This document shows positions 27,263 through 37,590 of a DNA stretch of 64,000 nucleotides, in pieces (position 1 is the stretch's first letter; each line of letters begins with the position of its first letter). Source of the stretch: Bacteroidales bacterium (GTDB lineage: Bacteria > Bacteroidota > Bacteroidia > Bacteroidales > P3); contig JAFTFL010000006.1 in assembly GCA_017449525.1 (NCBI GenBank), positions 1 to 64,000 on the forward strand. Reading direction: 5' to 3'. The notes beneath the pieces are model-generated. The model was given only the letters and a program-made list of their open reading frames with translations. It made no database searches and had not been told where the DNA came from. Position numbers and translations under genes: made by a program.

Positions 27263-27943
27263 ATGAAAAAGATAGCCATCATCCTCTCCGGCTGTGGCAA
27301 CCGCGACGGCAGCGAACTGCAGGAGGCCCTCTCCTTAATGCTTGCCATAGACCGCCGTGGGTGGCAATACCAGTGTTTTGCACCAGAAGGCTACTTCGAG
27401 GTAGTGCCCCACATTGAGGTGGATGACACCGAGGAGGACGGCACCATAGTGGACATAGAACGACGCGACATTTTTGTAGAGAGCGCGCGTATAGCCCGAG
27501 GCAACCTGCTGCCAATAGAGGCCTACAGCGCTACCGACTACGACGCGCTGGCCCTGCCAGGCGGCATGGGCGCAGCCCGCAACCTCAGCACCTACGCGTT
27601 CGATGGCAAAAACATGACCGTCATTGACGGCGTAGCCGATGCACTGCTCTCCACCTACCGTGCCGAGAAACCCATCATGGCCATGTGCATTGCTCCCATG
27701 GTAGTAGCCAAAGTGCTGGGACGCTACGGTGTGCACCTCACGCTGGGCGACACCCAAAACCAGGCCGCACTGACAGCTGCCGCACTCGGATGCCACGTGG
27801 AATCATGCACACCCACCGAAGCATGCGCCGACTTGGAGCACCGCCTATTCACCACTCCCGCCTACATGGCAGCCACCCACATCAGTGAAATATTTGATGG
27901 AGCCGAGGCCATGGTAGCTCAAGTGGAAGCCCTCTGGCGGTAA
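27263..27943 (+). CDS. elbB: ElbB-like glyoxalase, DJ-1/PfpI superfamily
   Basis: A 226-residue class I glutamine amidotransferase-like protein matching the ElbB / ES1 family. The N-terminus has IILSGCGNRDGSE, and the nucleophile elbow Cys lies in MAMCIAP. ALPGGMGAARNLS is the preceding glycine-rich loop. E. coli ElbB has weak glyoxalase activity; its physiological role is unclear. The gene lies 81 bp after the PLP enzyme and 60 bp before glyA, on the same strand. Confidence 0.9.
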   Translation: MKKIAIILSGCGNRDGSELQEALSLMLAIDRRGWQYQCFAPEGYFEVVPHIEVDDTEEDGTIVDIERRDIFVESARIARGNLLPIEAYSATDYDALALPGGMGAARNLSTYAFDGKNMTVIDGVADALLSTYRAEKPIMAMCIAPMVVAKVLGRYGVHLTLGDTQNQAALTAAALGCHVESCTPTEACADLEHRLFTTPAYMAATHISEIFDGAEAMVAQVEALWR

Positions 27944-28003
27944 TAGTGCGCCACAAGTAAACTTACGCAGAACAAATCAATAATCATTTCAATACAACAC
28001 AAT

Positions 28004-29284
28004 ATGCAAAGAGATCAAGCCATATTTGACCTTATCCAGAAGGAAAGAGAACGCCAGACTAAAGGCATCGAGCTCATCGCCTCGGAAAACTTCGTCAGCG
28101 ACCAAGTGATGGAAGCCATGGGCTCCGTCATGACCAATAAATATGCAGAGGGCTACCCTGGCAAGCGCTACTACGGCGGATGCCAAGTGGTAGACCAGAG
28201 CGAGACCATCGCCATTGAGCGTGCCAAGCAACTTTACGGCGCTGCTTGGGCCAATGTGCAACCCCACAGCGGCGCACAGGCCAACATGGCCGTGTTCATG
28301 GCCTGCTTGAATGCTGGTGATACCTTCATGGGTATGAACCTCAATCACGGTGGACACCTCAGCCACGGCAGCCCTGTAAACTTCAGCGGCATCATGTTTA
28401 ACGTAGTAGACTACAGTGTGGAAGAGGCTACTGGTACCATCGACTACGACAAGATGGAACAACGCGCCCTTGAGACACACCCCAAGCTCATCATCGGTGG
28501 TGCCTCGGCCTATAGCCGCGACTGGGATTGGGCACGCATGCGCCAAATCGCCGACAAGGTGGGTGCTATCCTTATGGGCGACATCAGCCACCCGTCGGGT
28601 CTGATAGCTAAAGGCTATCTGAACAATGCCGTCAAGTATTGTCATATCGTTACTACCACCACGCACAAAACCCTGCGCGGACCACGCGGCGGTATGATAT
28701 TGATGGGAGAAGATTTTGACAACCCGTTCGGCAAGACTACCCCCAAGGGCGAAATTAAGAAAATGAGTGCCCTACTGGACAGCGCCGTATTCCCCGGCAC
28801 ACAGGGCGGCCCACTGGAGCACGTCATTGCAGCTAAAGCAGTGGCTCTGGGCGAAGCTCTGACCGACAACTACGACCAATACATACAGCAGGTGATGAAG
28901 AACGCCAAGGCTATGTGCCAGGCTTTCATTGAAAAGGGCTATAAGGTCATCAGCGACGGTACCGACAACCACCTAATGCTGATAGACCTCCGCACCAAGT
29001 TCCCCGAGCTGACTGGCAAGGAAGCCGAGAATGCTCTCGTTGCAGCCGACATCACCGTCAATAAGAACATGGTGCCCTTCGACAGCCGCAGCGCCTTCAA
29101 GACAAGTGGCTTGCGCGTCGGAACTCCCGCTATCACCACCCGTGGTGTGAAGGAAGACGAGATGCGTACCATAGTAGATATGATTGACGCCGTACTGTGC
29201 GACCCCACCAACGAAACGCTGATAGCACGCACACGCGGGCAGGTGAACGAGATGATGCAACACCGTCCGCTCTTCGCTTGGTAA
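28004..29284 (+). CDS. glyA: Serine hydroxymethyltransferase
   Basis: A 426-residue PLP enzyme converting serine and tetrahydrofolate to glycine and methylene-THF. It has the [18 protein letters not shown]-terminus, [11 protein letters not shown] near residue 50, and the PLP lysine in [14 protein letters not shown]. The sequence is complete and of typical length. A strong terminator follows at once, so it ends the transcript. Confidence 0.97.
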   Translation: MQRDQAIFDLIQKERERQTKGIELIASENFVSDQVMEAMGSVMTNKYAEGYPGKRYYGGCQVVDQSETIAIERAKQLYGAAWANVQPHSGAQANMAVFMACLNAGDTFMGMNLNHGGHLSHGSPVNFSGIMFNVVDYSVEEATGTIDYDKMEQRALETHPKLIIGGASAYSRDWDWARMRQIADKVGAILMGDISHPSGLIAKGYLNNAVKYCHIVTTTTHKTLRGPRGGMILMGEDFDNPFGKTTPKGEIKKMSALLDSAVFPGTQGGPLEHVIAAKAVALGEALTDNYDQYIQQVMKNAKAMCQAFIEKGYKVISDGTDNHLMLIDLRTKFPELTGKEAENALVAADITVNKNMVPFDSRSAFKTSGLRVGTPAITTRGVKEDEMRTIVDMIDAVLCDPTNETLIARTRGQVNEMMQHRPLFAW

Positions 29285-29315
29285 ACCAAGAGCGTTGCGC
29301 ATGACAACATCACGT

Positions 29316-29350
29316 AAGGAGCCGTTGGCCTCGATATCCAACGGCTCCTT
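29316..29350 (+). terminator. Intrinsic terminator after glyA
   Basis: Perfect 13-bp arms AAGGAGCCGTTGG and CCAACGGCTCCTT around a 9-base loop, followed by ATTATTTA. It starts 32 bp after the glyA stop. Confidence 0.9.
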
Positions 29351-29404
29351 ATTATTTACGACACATCACAGCTGAAACAGCCCAACTCCACCACCCTTCC
29401 ACAC

Positions 29405-30109
29405 ATGACAACGAAATCTATCCACCCCAACACACTGCCTTTTCTGAAACAACTGTCGTGCAACAACAACCGCGACTGGTTCAATGCACACAAGGAGCAA
29501 TGGCTGGAAATAAAGCAAAGCTTCGAAGAATTTACCCAGGGACTTCTTGATGCAATGATGCCACAGGACGACACCTTGAGAGGCTTGACAGCAAAGAACT
29601 GCGTGTACCGCATCTACAGAGACACCCGCTTTTCGCACGACAAAACGCCCTACAAGACTCATGTGGCATGCTTTCTTGCCTCGTGGGGCAAGAAGAATAG
29701 CGGAGTGCCTGGCTACTATTTTCAGTTGGGTTGCGACGAAGCCTACGGACTGAAAGGCACTTGCAACTTAGGCGGTGGTATCTTCATGCCGAGCCCCGAA
29801 GACTTGGCAGCCATTCGGCAAGAAATATTCTATAGTACCGACGAGTTTCTGTCCATCATGGCAGAGCCATCCTACAGGCGATACTTTGGCAACACCTTTT
29901 TCACGAGCAAGGTGCTATCACGTGTACCCAAAGGGTATCCTACCGACTGGGAGCACGCAGACCTGTTGAAGTATAAGGACTATTGCACATCGCACACCTT
30001 AGATGAGAAACTGTTGTCGAGCGAGCATCTGGCTGACGAAGTACTAAAGGTGTGGCGTGCCAGCGTGCCCCTCAATCAGTTTCTGCTACGCGCCTTCGAC
30101 CGCGAATAG
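29405..30109 (+). CDS. DUF2461 (TIGR02453) family protein
   Basis: A 234-residue cytosolic protein. The family pattern is clear: an N-terminal LPFLKQLSCNNNRDWFNAHK segment, the YRIYRDTRFSHDKTPYKTH core motif, and a G-Y-Y-F-Q-L segment (GVPGYYFQLG). Members are widespread in Bacteroidota but have no established biochemical role. Starts 54 bp after the glyA terminator hairpin. No partner function can be inferred. Confidence 0.9.
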   Translation: MTTKSIHPNTLPFLKQLSCNNNRDWFNAHKEQWLEIKQSFEEFTQGLLDAMMPQDDTLRGLTAKNCVYRIYRDTRFSHDKTPYKTHVACFLASWGKKNSGVPGYYFQLGCDEAYGLKGTCNLGGGIFMPSPEDLAAIRQEIFYSTDEFLSIMAEPSYRRYFGNTFFTSKVLSRVPKGYPTDWEHADLLKYKDYCTSHTLDEKLLSSEHLADEVLKVWRASVPLNQFLLRAFDRE

Positions 30110-30151
30110 ACGCTTCTTCCCCACATCACCTTTAACCCCAAAAAACACCAC

Positions 30152-31048
30152 ATGGCAAGACGCTTCACAGCAAGTACCCCCCAAAGCGTACCGCCATTGC
30201 GAATACGATACCATTGGGTAATCGTCATATTCTTGTTGCTGTGGGACGGTGCTGTGCCGAACATCCTACACGCCCAAAGCGACACTTCCGCCCTGCCACC
30301 TCTAAGCTTGCGAGCCACACACTGTGGGTGGACGCTGGGTGCGCAGAACGCCATAGGCTTCGGCACCTTTCGTGATATGGGCACATCGCCAGTAAGATAC
30401 AAAGGAGTTGTGCTGCAACCAACTTTTACCACCCTACTGGTTACCAAGAAGGGGCGATGGTGTTCGGACTTCACGATCCTGGGTGGCGTGTACGAAGATG
30501 CAGTTCGTCCTCGATTCAACTTTAGCACATTCGGCATTAACCACAGCTTCAATATTGGATACCTCCACAGGGTAACCCATTGGAACAATGCGGCTCTTTG
30601 GGTTGGAGGACTGGTGGAAAACAGGCTCAGCGTTAAGGTTAATCTGAACTATGAGAACGCCAGTGCGGGAGTTTCAGACCTGATAATGGTGCAACTGCGC
30701 GGCCGCTACGAGTATTTTTTTGCGACGCGTCGAGGGCGTTGCACCCCAATGCTGGCAGCCGAAGTCGGCTGGGCACCCGTCGGGTTAGCACTCCGACCAG
30801 GCTACGCCTTCATTGACAATTATACACAGGAGAACGACCTGTACACCACTATCCTCTCCAATTACGAGTGGCGCACCTGCTTGTTACCCCTATTGAACAG
30901 CAGTATGGAAGCTGCCCTGCAGCTGCGCAACGGCAATCGGGTGGGACTGAACTATCAGTGGTCTTTTGCAACCACATGGTCGTCGGGCCACTGGCGATAC
31001 GACGAAGCCCTGCATCTGTTCAACCTATTCTTCCTGTTCAAATTGTAA
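30152..31048 (+). CDS. Predicted outer-membrane beta-barrel protein
   Basis: A 298-residue protein not assigned to a named family. The N-terminus has a hydrophobic signal (VIVIFLLLWDGAVP) with likely cleavage near ILHAQS. The rest alternates polar and aromatic residues in amphipathic strands (GRYEYFFATR, VGLNYQWSFATTW) and ends in a phenylalanine/leucine-rich strand LFNLFFLFKL, as expected for a small barrel. It is 17 bp upstream of the S41 protease gene and likely cotranscribed. Confidence 0.7.
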   Translation: MARRFTASTPQSVPPLRIRYHWVIVIFLLLWDGAVPNILHAQSDTSALPPLSLRATHCGWTLGAQNAIGFGTFRDMGTSPVRYKGVVLQPTFTTLLVTKKGRWCSDFTILGGVYEDAVRPRFNFSTFGINHSFNIGYLHRVTHWNNAALWVGGLVENRLSVKVNLNYENASAGVSDLIMVQLRGRYEYFFATRRGRCTPMLAAEVGWAPVGLALRPGYAFIDNYTQENDLYTTILSNYEWRTCLLPLLNSSMEAALQLRNGNRVGLNYQWSFATTWSSGHWRYDEALHLFNLFFLFKL

Positions 31049-31065
31049 AGACCACCTTCTCCACA

Positions 31066-32112
31066 ATGCGCCACTGCCCGACACTATCCAGCATCCTTCT
31101 CGTAGTCCTCACAGCCTGCACCTGCTCGTGTGAACACCTCCTTATGGAGGACGACATGGAGGCGACCCCTCGTACTACGTTCGAATACCTATGGAAGAAA
31201 GTGGATGAACAGTACGCCTTCTTCGATGTAAAACAAGTAGATTGGAAAGCCGTGCACGATAGTACAGCACCCCACATCAACGACAAGATGGGCAAGGAAG
31301 CACTGTTTGCTCGCCTGTCGACCATGCTAAATACGCTGGACGACGGCCACGTCAACCTGATTAGTAGCTTCGATGTGTCGCATTGCCCCAGTATATATCA
31401 GCGTATGCAGGAGGGGCACAACTACAACAGCGACCTGATTACAGAGCATTATCTTGGCTATGACTATCACACCACAGGCGGTTTGCGCTACACAGGCTTG
31501 CATCACGACAGCATTCTCTATGTGCGCTACAGTTCATTCAGCGGCTCCGCATCGGTCAGCCAGATAGCCTACGTAACCCAACGCTACGCAAGGGCTCAAG
31601 GTATGATAGTAGACGTGCGGCAAAACGGTGGAGGCGAAGTGCAGAACGTGTGGAACTGGCTGACCATGCTGCCCACACATGGCGAACTGCTATACACCAC
31701 TCAAATAAAGAGAGGTCGCGACCACGACGACTTCTCGACACCGCAGGCTGTCCACGCACCACCCAATAACACCACCTACAAGCCCTACGCCAAACCCGTG
31801 GTGGTTCTGATTGACCGAGGCTCGTTTTCGGCCACTTCTTTCTTTGCATTGAGCCTGCGTAGCTTGTCTTCTGCCGTGCTCATCGGCGATACCACCGCTG
31901 GCGGTTTGGGGCTACCCAACGGCGGCCAACTGCCAAACGGCTGGTATTACCGCTTCAGCATCACTCGCACACTCAGTCCTGAGGGCGAGAACTTCGAAAA
32001 TGGCGTACCGCCCGACGAGGTGGTTCACTTGGATGCCACGCAAGCGGCGCTGGGAATAGACAACATCATTGAGCGCGCTTGCAGCATTATCTACAACAAG
32101 GCATCACTATAA
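31066..32112 (+). CDS. S41-family peptidase lipoprotein
   Basis: A 348-residue protein with a signal and lipobox near TACTCSC (about residues 18-24), predicted to be a lipoprotein. The C-terminal half resembles S41 / tail-specific proteases: DDGHVNL leads into the fold, and RGSFSATSFFALSL places the nucleophilic Ser in the usual turn. No PDZ domain is evident, and the N-terminal part (TTFEYLWKKVDEQYAFF) is typical of Bacteroidales S41 lipoproteins. The ATG at 31066 was chosen because it yields the signal; an earlier in-frame start overlaps the barrel gene. Confidence 0.88.
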   Translation: MRHCPTLSSILLVVLTACTCSCEHLLMEDDMEATPRTTFEYLWKKVDEQYAFFDVKQVDWKAVHDSTAPHINDKMGKEALFARLSTMLNTLDDGHVNLISSFDVSHCPSIYQRMQEGHNYNSDLITEHYLGYDYHTTGGLRYTGLHHDSILYVRYSSFSGSASVSQIAYVTQRYARAQGMIVDVRQNGGGEVQNVWNWLTMLPTHGELLYTTQIKRGRDHDDFSTPQAVHAPPNNTTYKPYAKPVVVLIDRGSFSATSFFALSLRSLSSAVLIGDTTAGGLGLPNGGQLPNGWYYRFSITRTLSPEGENFENGVPPDEVVHLDATQAALGIDNIIERACSIIYNKASL

Positions 32113-32182
32113 AACCCAAGAACGACTTGATAAATTAGACCGCAACAAACGATTATTTCCACCACTCCATACGGATTGCACC

Positions 32183-34198
32183 ATGAACAAAGTGATAAAA
32201 ATACTGCTTATCGTTGTCTTTTCGCTGACTGCACTGCTACTTTTGGTAACACTACTTGCCTCGCCCGTAGCCAAGAGCTACATCAATCATCACAGCGAGC
32301 AACTCATCGGCCGACGTGCCGAGCTGCAACGCCTCCGCATTAACCCACTGGGTGGCCGAGTGAAACTGTGCAAACTGACCATCTATGAGAATGACGGCAC
32401 CAGTCCGTTCATGGCCATCGACACATTCGATGTGAAGGTGCGCCTCAGAGCCTTGTTACACCGCGAGCTGAATGTGCGCCACTTGGTGATCAGTGGCTTA
32501 AAAGCCACCATCATTCAGAACGGAAACCAGTTCAACTTCGCCAGCATCATCGACCATTTCAGTTCGGACGACACAACCGAGGTGGACACTACCGCGTCCA
32601 AACCGTGGGATCTTGGGTTCTACAACATCAGACTAAGCCACTGCAAACTGCGGTACAACGATGTACAGCGAGGCAGCAAATGGGATGTGAAAGACATCAA
32701 TCTGGAGGTGCCTGGTGTGTATTTCAGCGGTCGTAAAAAGACGAATGCGGGGCTCAATCTGTCGCTGGCCGACGGTGGGGAACTGGGCATTCAGCTGAAC
32801 TACAACATTGAGAGCAACGACTTTGACTTGGGATTAAACATTGCCTCTTTTGATTTGGCCAATGCCAAACCCTATTGCGACGACTTTGTCCGCCTCAGCG
32901 CGCTCAAGGGAAAACTGGATGCGTCATTCCAAGCCACTGGAAACCTGAGTCACCTGCTCAACATGACACTGCAGGGCACACTCACCATTGTCGACCTATC
33001 GGCCTACGACATCGAACGCGAACCCTTTGCAAGTGTGGCCCGTCTCCACGTCGACGTCAACGACATCGACCTCGGCACCAACCGCTTCAACATAAGCAAA
33101 ATCAGCATAGAGGGCCTCGATGCCGTGTATACGCAGACCGTCTCCAGTAGCAACTTTGCACGGCTCACGGTGCCCAAAGAGGCAGCTGAAGCCACCGACT
33201 CAACGGCTACCCCCATCGAAACACAGACTGCCGACTCAGCATCAAAACAGCCCATGCAGCTACTGATAAAGAGTTTTCTGCTCACGCAGTCGTCCTTCAC
33301 CTACAACGACTTGACGCTGCCAGACCCCTTCCGTTTCCCAATCACCAACATGGAGTTGTCGGCTACCGATGTAACCCTTTCGTCCACGAATACAGCGCAC
33401 TTCAAAGCTACACTGCCAGGCAATGGGCGCGCCACAATCGACTGGCGCGGACGTATTGACAACTGGAAGGAATCACAACACATTGACCTCGCCATCCGCA
33501 ACCTCAAACTGCAACAACTATCGCCCTACAGCGTGGCCTATCTTGGGCAACCTTTCACAGACGGCACATTCTCTTTCAGCAGCCAAACCGTGGTGCAACA
33601 CAGCCTTCTCAACAGCGAAAACCACATTGACATGTACCGCCCCGAGGTCGGCCAGCGGCGCAAGGATGTCGACTCAGCGCTGCACATTCCGCTGAAAGCC
33701 GCCCTCTATGTACTGAAAGACAAGGATGACAGGGTGGTGATAGACCTCCCCATCAGCGGAAACCTGAGAGACCCAAAGTTCTCCTACATGAAAGCCGTGT
33801 GGCAAACCCTGCGCAACCTCCTTGTAAAAGTAACCACCTCGCCCATTCGAGCCATCGGCAACAGCCTCGGCATGAAGAGCGACGAATTAGACTTTATTGA
33901 CATGGACTCCACCCAAACTGAGTTCACCTCGAAACAATACTACCAAATGGACCAACTAGCCAAGCTGCTCCAGAGCGACACCTCGGTGCTACTCATCCTG
34001 GAGCAACAACTGCCATCTCCAGCAAACGAAGCGCAACTGGAGCGCACCGAAGCGCTGAACCAGAAGGTTAAGCAGCACATGTCCGAACTGGGCATCAGCG
34101 ACCGGCAGCTCATCGTGCGCAACGCCACCGAACAACCGAAACGGCCTCGCGCAGGCTATACCATCAGCTCACAACTCCGACCCGATAGGGCTCAATAG
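32183..34198 (+). CDS. DUF748 / AsmA-like envelope protein
   Basis: A 671-residue protein with one N-terminal membrane segment (ILLIVVFSLTALLLLVTLLA) followed by a large periplasmic region. The sequence has DUF748-type features: LQRLRINPLGGRVKLCKLTIYE near the start and, around residue 490, HSLLNSENHIDMYRPEVG. The family belongs to the AsmA/TamB-like group implicated in lipid transport or outer-membrane assembly. A charged C-terminus resembles the OmpA-like tail of related proteins (LLILEQQLPSPANEAQLERTEALN). The ATG at 32183 gives the membrane anchor. Confidence 0.8.
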   Translation: MNKVIKILLIVVFSLTALLLLVTLLASPVAKSYINHHSEQLIGRRAELQRLRINPLGGRVKLCKLTIYENDGTSPFMAIDTFDVKVRLRALLHRELNVRHLVISGLKATIIQNGNQFNFASIIDHFSSDDTTEVDTTASKPWDLGFYNIRLSHCKLRYNDVQRGSKWDVKDINLEVPGVYFSGRKKTNAGLNLSLADGGELGIQLNYNIESNDFDLGLNIASFDLANAKPYCDDFVRLSALKGKLDASFQATGNLSHLLNMTLQGTLTIVDLSAYDIEREPFASVARLHVDVNDIDLGTNRFNISKISIEGLDAVYTQTVSSSNFARLTVPKEAAEATDSTATPIETQTADSASKQPMQLLIKSFLLTQSSFTYNDLTLPDPFRFPITNMELSATDVTLSSTNTAHFKATLPGNGRATIDWRGRIDNWKESQHIDLAIRNLKLQQLSPYSVAYLGQPFTDGTFSFSSQTVVQHSLLNSENHIDMYRPEVGQRRKDVDSALHIPLKAALYVLKDKDDRVVIDLPISGNLRDPKFSYMKAVWQTLRNLLVKVTTSPIRAIGNSLGMKSDELDFIDMDSTQTEFTSKQYYQMDQLAKLLQSDTSVLLILEQQLPSPANEAQLERTEALNQKVKQHMSELGISDRQLIVRNATEQPKRPRAGYTISSQLRPDRAQ

Positions 34199-34258
34199 CA
34201 GGTCAAGCAATCGATTAGCCAGCTAAAGCTCCTCCCCTCTTGGGGACTAATAGGTGGG

Positions 34259-34281
34259 CGGCTCCCAGATATGGGCAGCCG
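34259..34281 (+). terminator. Terminator candidate after the DUF748 gene
   Basis: CGGCT-CCCA and TGGG-c-AGCCG pair around GATA with one bulge; TCCATCCCATTTTTATGG follows with five consecutive T. It lies 61 bp after the DUF748 stop. Confidence 0.6.
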
Positions 34282-34696
34282 TCCATCCCATTTTTATGGC
34301 AGTCGCCCTCCTACAAACTGCTACCTCAGCCTCATATACCGACCTACACCATTCCGTATCCCCTCTTGCTCCCCATCCTTTTCCCTTGCGCTCCATCCCA
34401 CCTCACATCTTGCCTCCTTCCCTCTCCAATTTGCTCTGACCAACTCCCCTTTCTTATTTCCCTCCAATCTCCATCTTCATAAAACAACAATTTGAGCAAT
34501 GAAAAGCAATCACCTCAACCGAATTATTAGCCCCCTTTACTGTGATCATAAAAAGACATCCGTATAAATAAAGGACTTTATACGCATGATTCTATTTGTT
34601 CATCATCATTTAGACAATTGATGATGATTATTTAATTTAACTACGCACATCGTTTGCATAGGCAACGCGTTGGGACTAAGGGAATAGAAAAACAAC

Positions 34697-34729
34697 GTAC
34701 CCTCACCACCAAAGAGGTAGTGAGGGTAC
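34697..34729 (-). terminator. Terminator of the thioesterase gene
   Basis: GTACCCTCAC (34697-34706) pairs with GTGAGGGTAC (34720-34729), continued by ACC / GGT across one mismatch. The minus strand continues GTTGTTTTTC. It lies 38 bp past the stop codon. Confidence 0.85.
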
Positions 34730-34766
34730 ACGGTTCTGGAAGCTATCGCGGTGTCGAAAGTGGAAC

Positions 34767-35537
34767 CTACAAACGCGCTATCCGGCACACGGCGGACAGG
34801 CCTCGCGGGGTCTGCATTACCAAGTCATATGCATCATCGCCGCGACATTCGCGCAGCTCGACTTGCTCGGCATAGCGGGTTTCTTGCAGATAATGAATAT
34901 CAAAACTCCAAGCCCCTCTGCCTTCCACAAGGCTATGCGCAGCAGTCAGCCTATCGACCTCGCCCCCCTCTGGCGCAGAGGATGCGTAGGCATCGAGCGC
35001 CCAGCGGATGTACTCGGCATTGTTGACATGCCGCGTGTGGTCGATAGACGAATAGGGGGCGACAAAGGTGCGCACCAGCGCAGTCTGTTCCACCTCGGGA
35101 AGTGGAAGTTTTGGCAGCGCTGTCACAGGCGTGGCCTGCCGGGGCGTGTGGTCGTAGTGCAACACCTTGTCGTGCATGCGACAAACCCGTCTGCGCTCCA
35201 TGTCAATAATAACCCAATAGGAAGTGGCCGCCACGAAGACGTGGCCATGGGCATCGGAAAGCGTGGTGTCGCGCACTGCAAAAAGCCCATCGGTTCCCCT
35301 CGACCAGGTCTGCACCACCACCTGCTCGTAGGCGGCTGGCACGGCATACACCTCGTAGTGTATTCTGCTCAACACCCACGCCTTGTTCTCCTTCTGTAGG
35401 TCGGCATAGCCAATGTGCTCCGCCGAGGTGTGGTTATCGGCAGCATCTTGAAACATGCGCGCCACGCCCCACAGCGAAAGCAGGTCGCTATGGGTACACA
35501 AATAGAGAGGTACTTGAATATGTTCAGTCCAAATCAT
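34767..35537 (-). CDS. Acyl-ACP thioesterase
   Basis: A 256-residue double hot-dog protein of the acyl-ACP thioesterase (FatA/FatB) family, which releases fatty acids from acyl carrier protein. The first hot-dog contains the ADLQKENKAWVLSRIHYEV segment. The second carries the catalytic-region motif SSIDHTRHVNNAEYIRWALD, with the Asn-x-His-type residues of the family near 170-180. The ATG at 35535-35537 is used; one codon group earlier is another ATG. Confidence 0.87.
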   Translation of the reverse strand: MIWTEHIQVPLYLCTHSDLLSLWGVARMFQDAADNHTSAEHIGYADLQKENKAWVLSRIHYEVYAVPAAYEQVVVQTWSRGTDGLFAVRDTTLSDAHGHVFVAATSYWVIIDMERRRVCRMHDKVLHYDHTPRQATPVTALPKLPLPEVEQTALVRTFVAPYSSIDHTRHVNNAEYIRWALDAYASSAPEGGEVDRLTAAHSLVEGRGAWSFDIHYLQETRYAEQVELRECRGDDAYDLVMQTPRGLSAVCRIARL

Positions 35538-35650
35538 ACAAACCGTCAATTGCCGTCATGAGCTGCAAAAAATTCACATTCCACCATAACATTTTCCAAA
35601 AGGCGCCGCCATATCATGTTCGGGCGACTCTCATTTCTTCCCTTGCGATA

Positions 35651-35690
35651 CACCTATAATTATAATATAGACACACCTATTATAATATAG
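35651..35690. repeat. AT-rich direct and inverted repeat
   Basis: CACCTATAATTATAATATAG (35651-35670) is followed after 3 bp by CACCTATTATAATATAG (35674-35690). The two copies also pair as a hairpin, CCTATA...TATAGG. It lies between the argS stop and the thioesterase start and may be part of the thioesterase promoter region or the argS 3' end. Confidence 0.6.
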
Positions 35691-35708
35691 GTCACTCACC
35701 AGAGCACA

Positions 35709-37508
35709 CTACATGCGCTCTGGCACTTCAATACCGAGAATGCGCATCGTATCGCGTAGGCACTGCGCCACCTTGCCGCACAGCAACACGCGCGCTGTCT
35801 GCAACTGCGCATCCTGCTCTCGCAGAATGGGTGTGTCTTGATAGAAACTATTGAAAGCCTTGGCCAAGTCGTACGCATAGTTGGCAATCATGGCGGGACT
35901 GTAGTTGGCAGCAGCCTGCTCTATCACAGCTGGTAACGCGTGGATGGTCTTGATGACCTCGCGCTCCTTTTCGCCCAAACAGACATCGGGGCAGGGCTGT
36001 TCGAGCGTAATGCCGCACTCGCTTTCTGCCTTGCGCACAATGCTTCGGATGCGGGCATGGGTATATTGAATAAACGGACCTGTGTTGCCGTTGAAATCAA
36101 TGCTTTCTTGCGGATTAAACAACATGTTCTTGGCAGGGTCAACCTTTAGAATGAAGTATTTCAGAGCGCCCAACGCAAGCATGTGGTACAACTCTTGCTG
36201 TTGCTCGGGACTGAGTTCATCATTCTTGCCATGCTCCTTACTCATGGCTTCGGCCGTTTGCTCCATTTCGGCAATCAAGTCGTCGGCATCCACCACCGTA
36301 CCCTCACGCGACTTCATCTTACCATTGGGCAGTTCCACCATGCCATACGACAAGTGGTACACCTTGTCTGCCCAGTCAAAACCGAGGCGCTTCAATATTA
36401 TCTTCAGCACCTTAAAATGGTAATCCTGCTCGTTGCCTACCACATATATAAGCCTTTCAGCACCAAAATCACCGTGGCGAAGCAGTGCAGTGCCGAGGTC
36501 TTGCGTCATGTAGACCGAAGTACCATCGCTGCGCAGCAACAACTTTTGATCCAAACCATCGTCGGTCAAATCACACCACACCGAGCCATCCTCCTTGCGA
36601 TACAGAACGCCCATATCGAGACCGCGCTGCACCAGTTCCTTGCCCAGCAGGTAGGTTTCCGACTCATAATACACCTTGTCGAAGCCTACACCCATCTTCC
36701 GATAGGTGGCGTCGAAGCCTTCGTACACCCAACCATTCATCTTCTTCCACAACGCTCTGACTTCCTCATCGCCCTCTTCCCACCGTTTGAGCATACGCTG
36801 CGCCTCCTGCATTAGAGGAGCCTGCTTCTTGGCATCATCCTCCGTCAGTCCTTGCGCCATCAACTCGGCTACCTCCTGCTTATAATGTTTATCGAACTCA
36901 ACGTAGTACTTCCCGACCAAATGGTCGCCCTTCAGGCCCGAAGACTTTGGTGTCTCCCCATTGCCAAAACGCAGCCACGCCAACATAGATTTGCAGATGT
37001 GTATGCCGCGGTCGTTGACAAGGTTCACTTTCTTTACCGTTCCACCAGCTGCCGTCAGCAGTTGCGACACCGACCAACCCAACAGATTGTTGCGTACATG
37101 TCCAAGATGCAACGGCTTATTGGTGTTGGGCGAAGAATACTCCACCACGATAGGCAGGACGTTGGGGTCAGCACTTTTCAGGCCAAAATGCTCATGGCTC
37201 ATTGCTTCGGTGAGGAACGCCGTCCAGTACTTATCTGCTATCACAAAGTTAAGGAATCCCTTGATGACATTGAACGAAGCCACCTCCACCACCTGTTGCC
37301 GCACATGCTCACCCAGTTCGTTTGCTAACTGCTCGGGACTTTTGCGCGCCGCTTTCACATACGGAAACACCACCAGGGTCATGTCGCCATCGAACTCCTT
37401 CTTAGTAGCTTGCAATTGCACATCCTTGCGCTCGACGTTCAAGCCATAAAGTTTATTCAATGTACAGGATATCGCATCCTGAAGTTTCGTTTCTATCGAT
37501 GTATACAT
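35709..37508 (-). CDS. argS: Arginyl-tRNA synthetase
   Basis: A 599-residue class I synthetase charging tRNA-Arg. The HIGH motif is HLGH in KPLHLGHVRNNLLG; the KMSKS-like motif is KMKSREG. It has the N-terminal Add-1 domain typical of ArgRS and the all-alpha anticodon-binding C-terminal domain, ending with LGIEVPERM, the usual C-terminal Met. Complete and of typical length. Confidence 0.97.
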   Translation of the reverse strand: MYTSIETKLQDAISCTLNKLYGLNVERKDVQLQATKKEFDGDMTLVVFPYVKAARKSPEQLANELGEHVRQQVVEVASFNVIKGFLNFVIADKYWTAFLTEAMSHEHFGLKSADPNVLPIVVEYSSPNTNKPLHLGHVRNNLLGWSVSQLLTAAGGTVKKVNLVNDRGIHICKSMLAWLRFGNGETPKSSGLKGDHLVGKYYVEFDKHYKQEVAELMAQGLTEDDAKKQAPLMQEAQRMLKRWEEGDEEVRALWKKMNGWVYEGFDATYRKMGVGFDKVYYESETYLLGKELVQRGLDMGVLYRKEDGSVWCDLTDDGLDQKLLLRSDGTSVYMTQDLGTALLRHGDFGAERLIYVVGNEQDYHFKVLKIILKRLGFDWADKVYHLSYGMVELPNGKMKSREGTVVDADDLIAEMEQTAEAMSKEHGKNDELSPEQQQELYHMLALGALKYFILKVDPAKNMLFNPQESIDFNGNTGPFIQYTHARIRSIVRKAESECGITLEQPCPDVCLGEKEREVIKTIHALPAVIEQAAANYSPAMIANYAYDLAKAFNSFYQDTPILREQDAQLQTARVLLCGKVAQCLRDTMRILGIEVPERM

Positions 37509-37590
37509 AGTTTAATATTGTTTCGTTGCTCGTTTCACTCTGCTTCATCGCACGGTTTGCTTTACCTCATTACTCACCCAATAACCCACA

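Larger units (their letters stand above)
34199..34766. other. Convergent intergenic region, 568 bp
   Basis: Beyond the terminators at each side, 34300-34500 is strongly pyrimidine-rich on the plus strand and 34500-34680 is AT-rich. No gene with family resemblance or plausible codon use was found. Confidence 0.5.
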
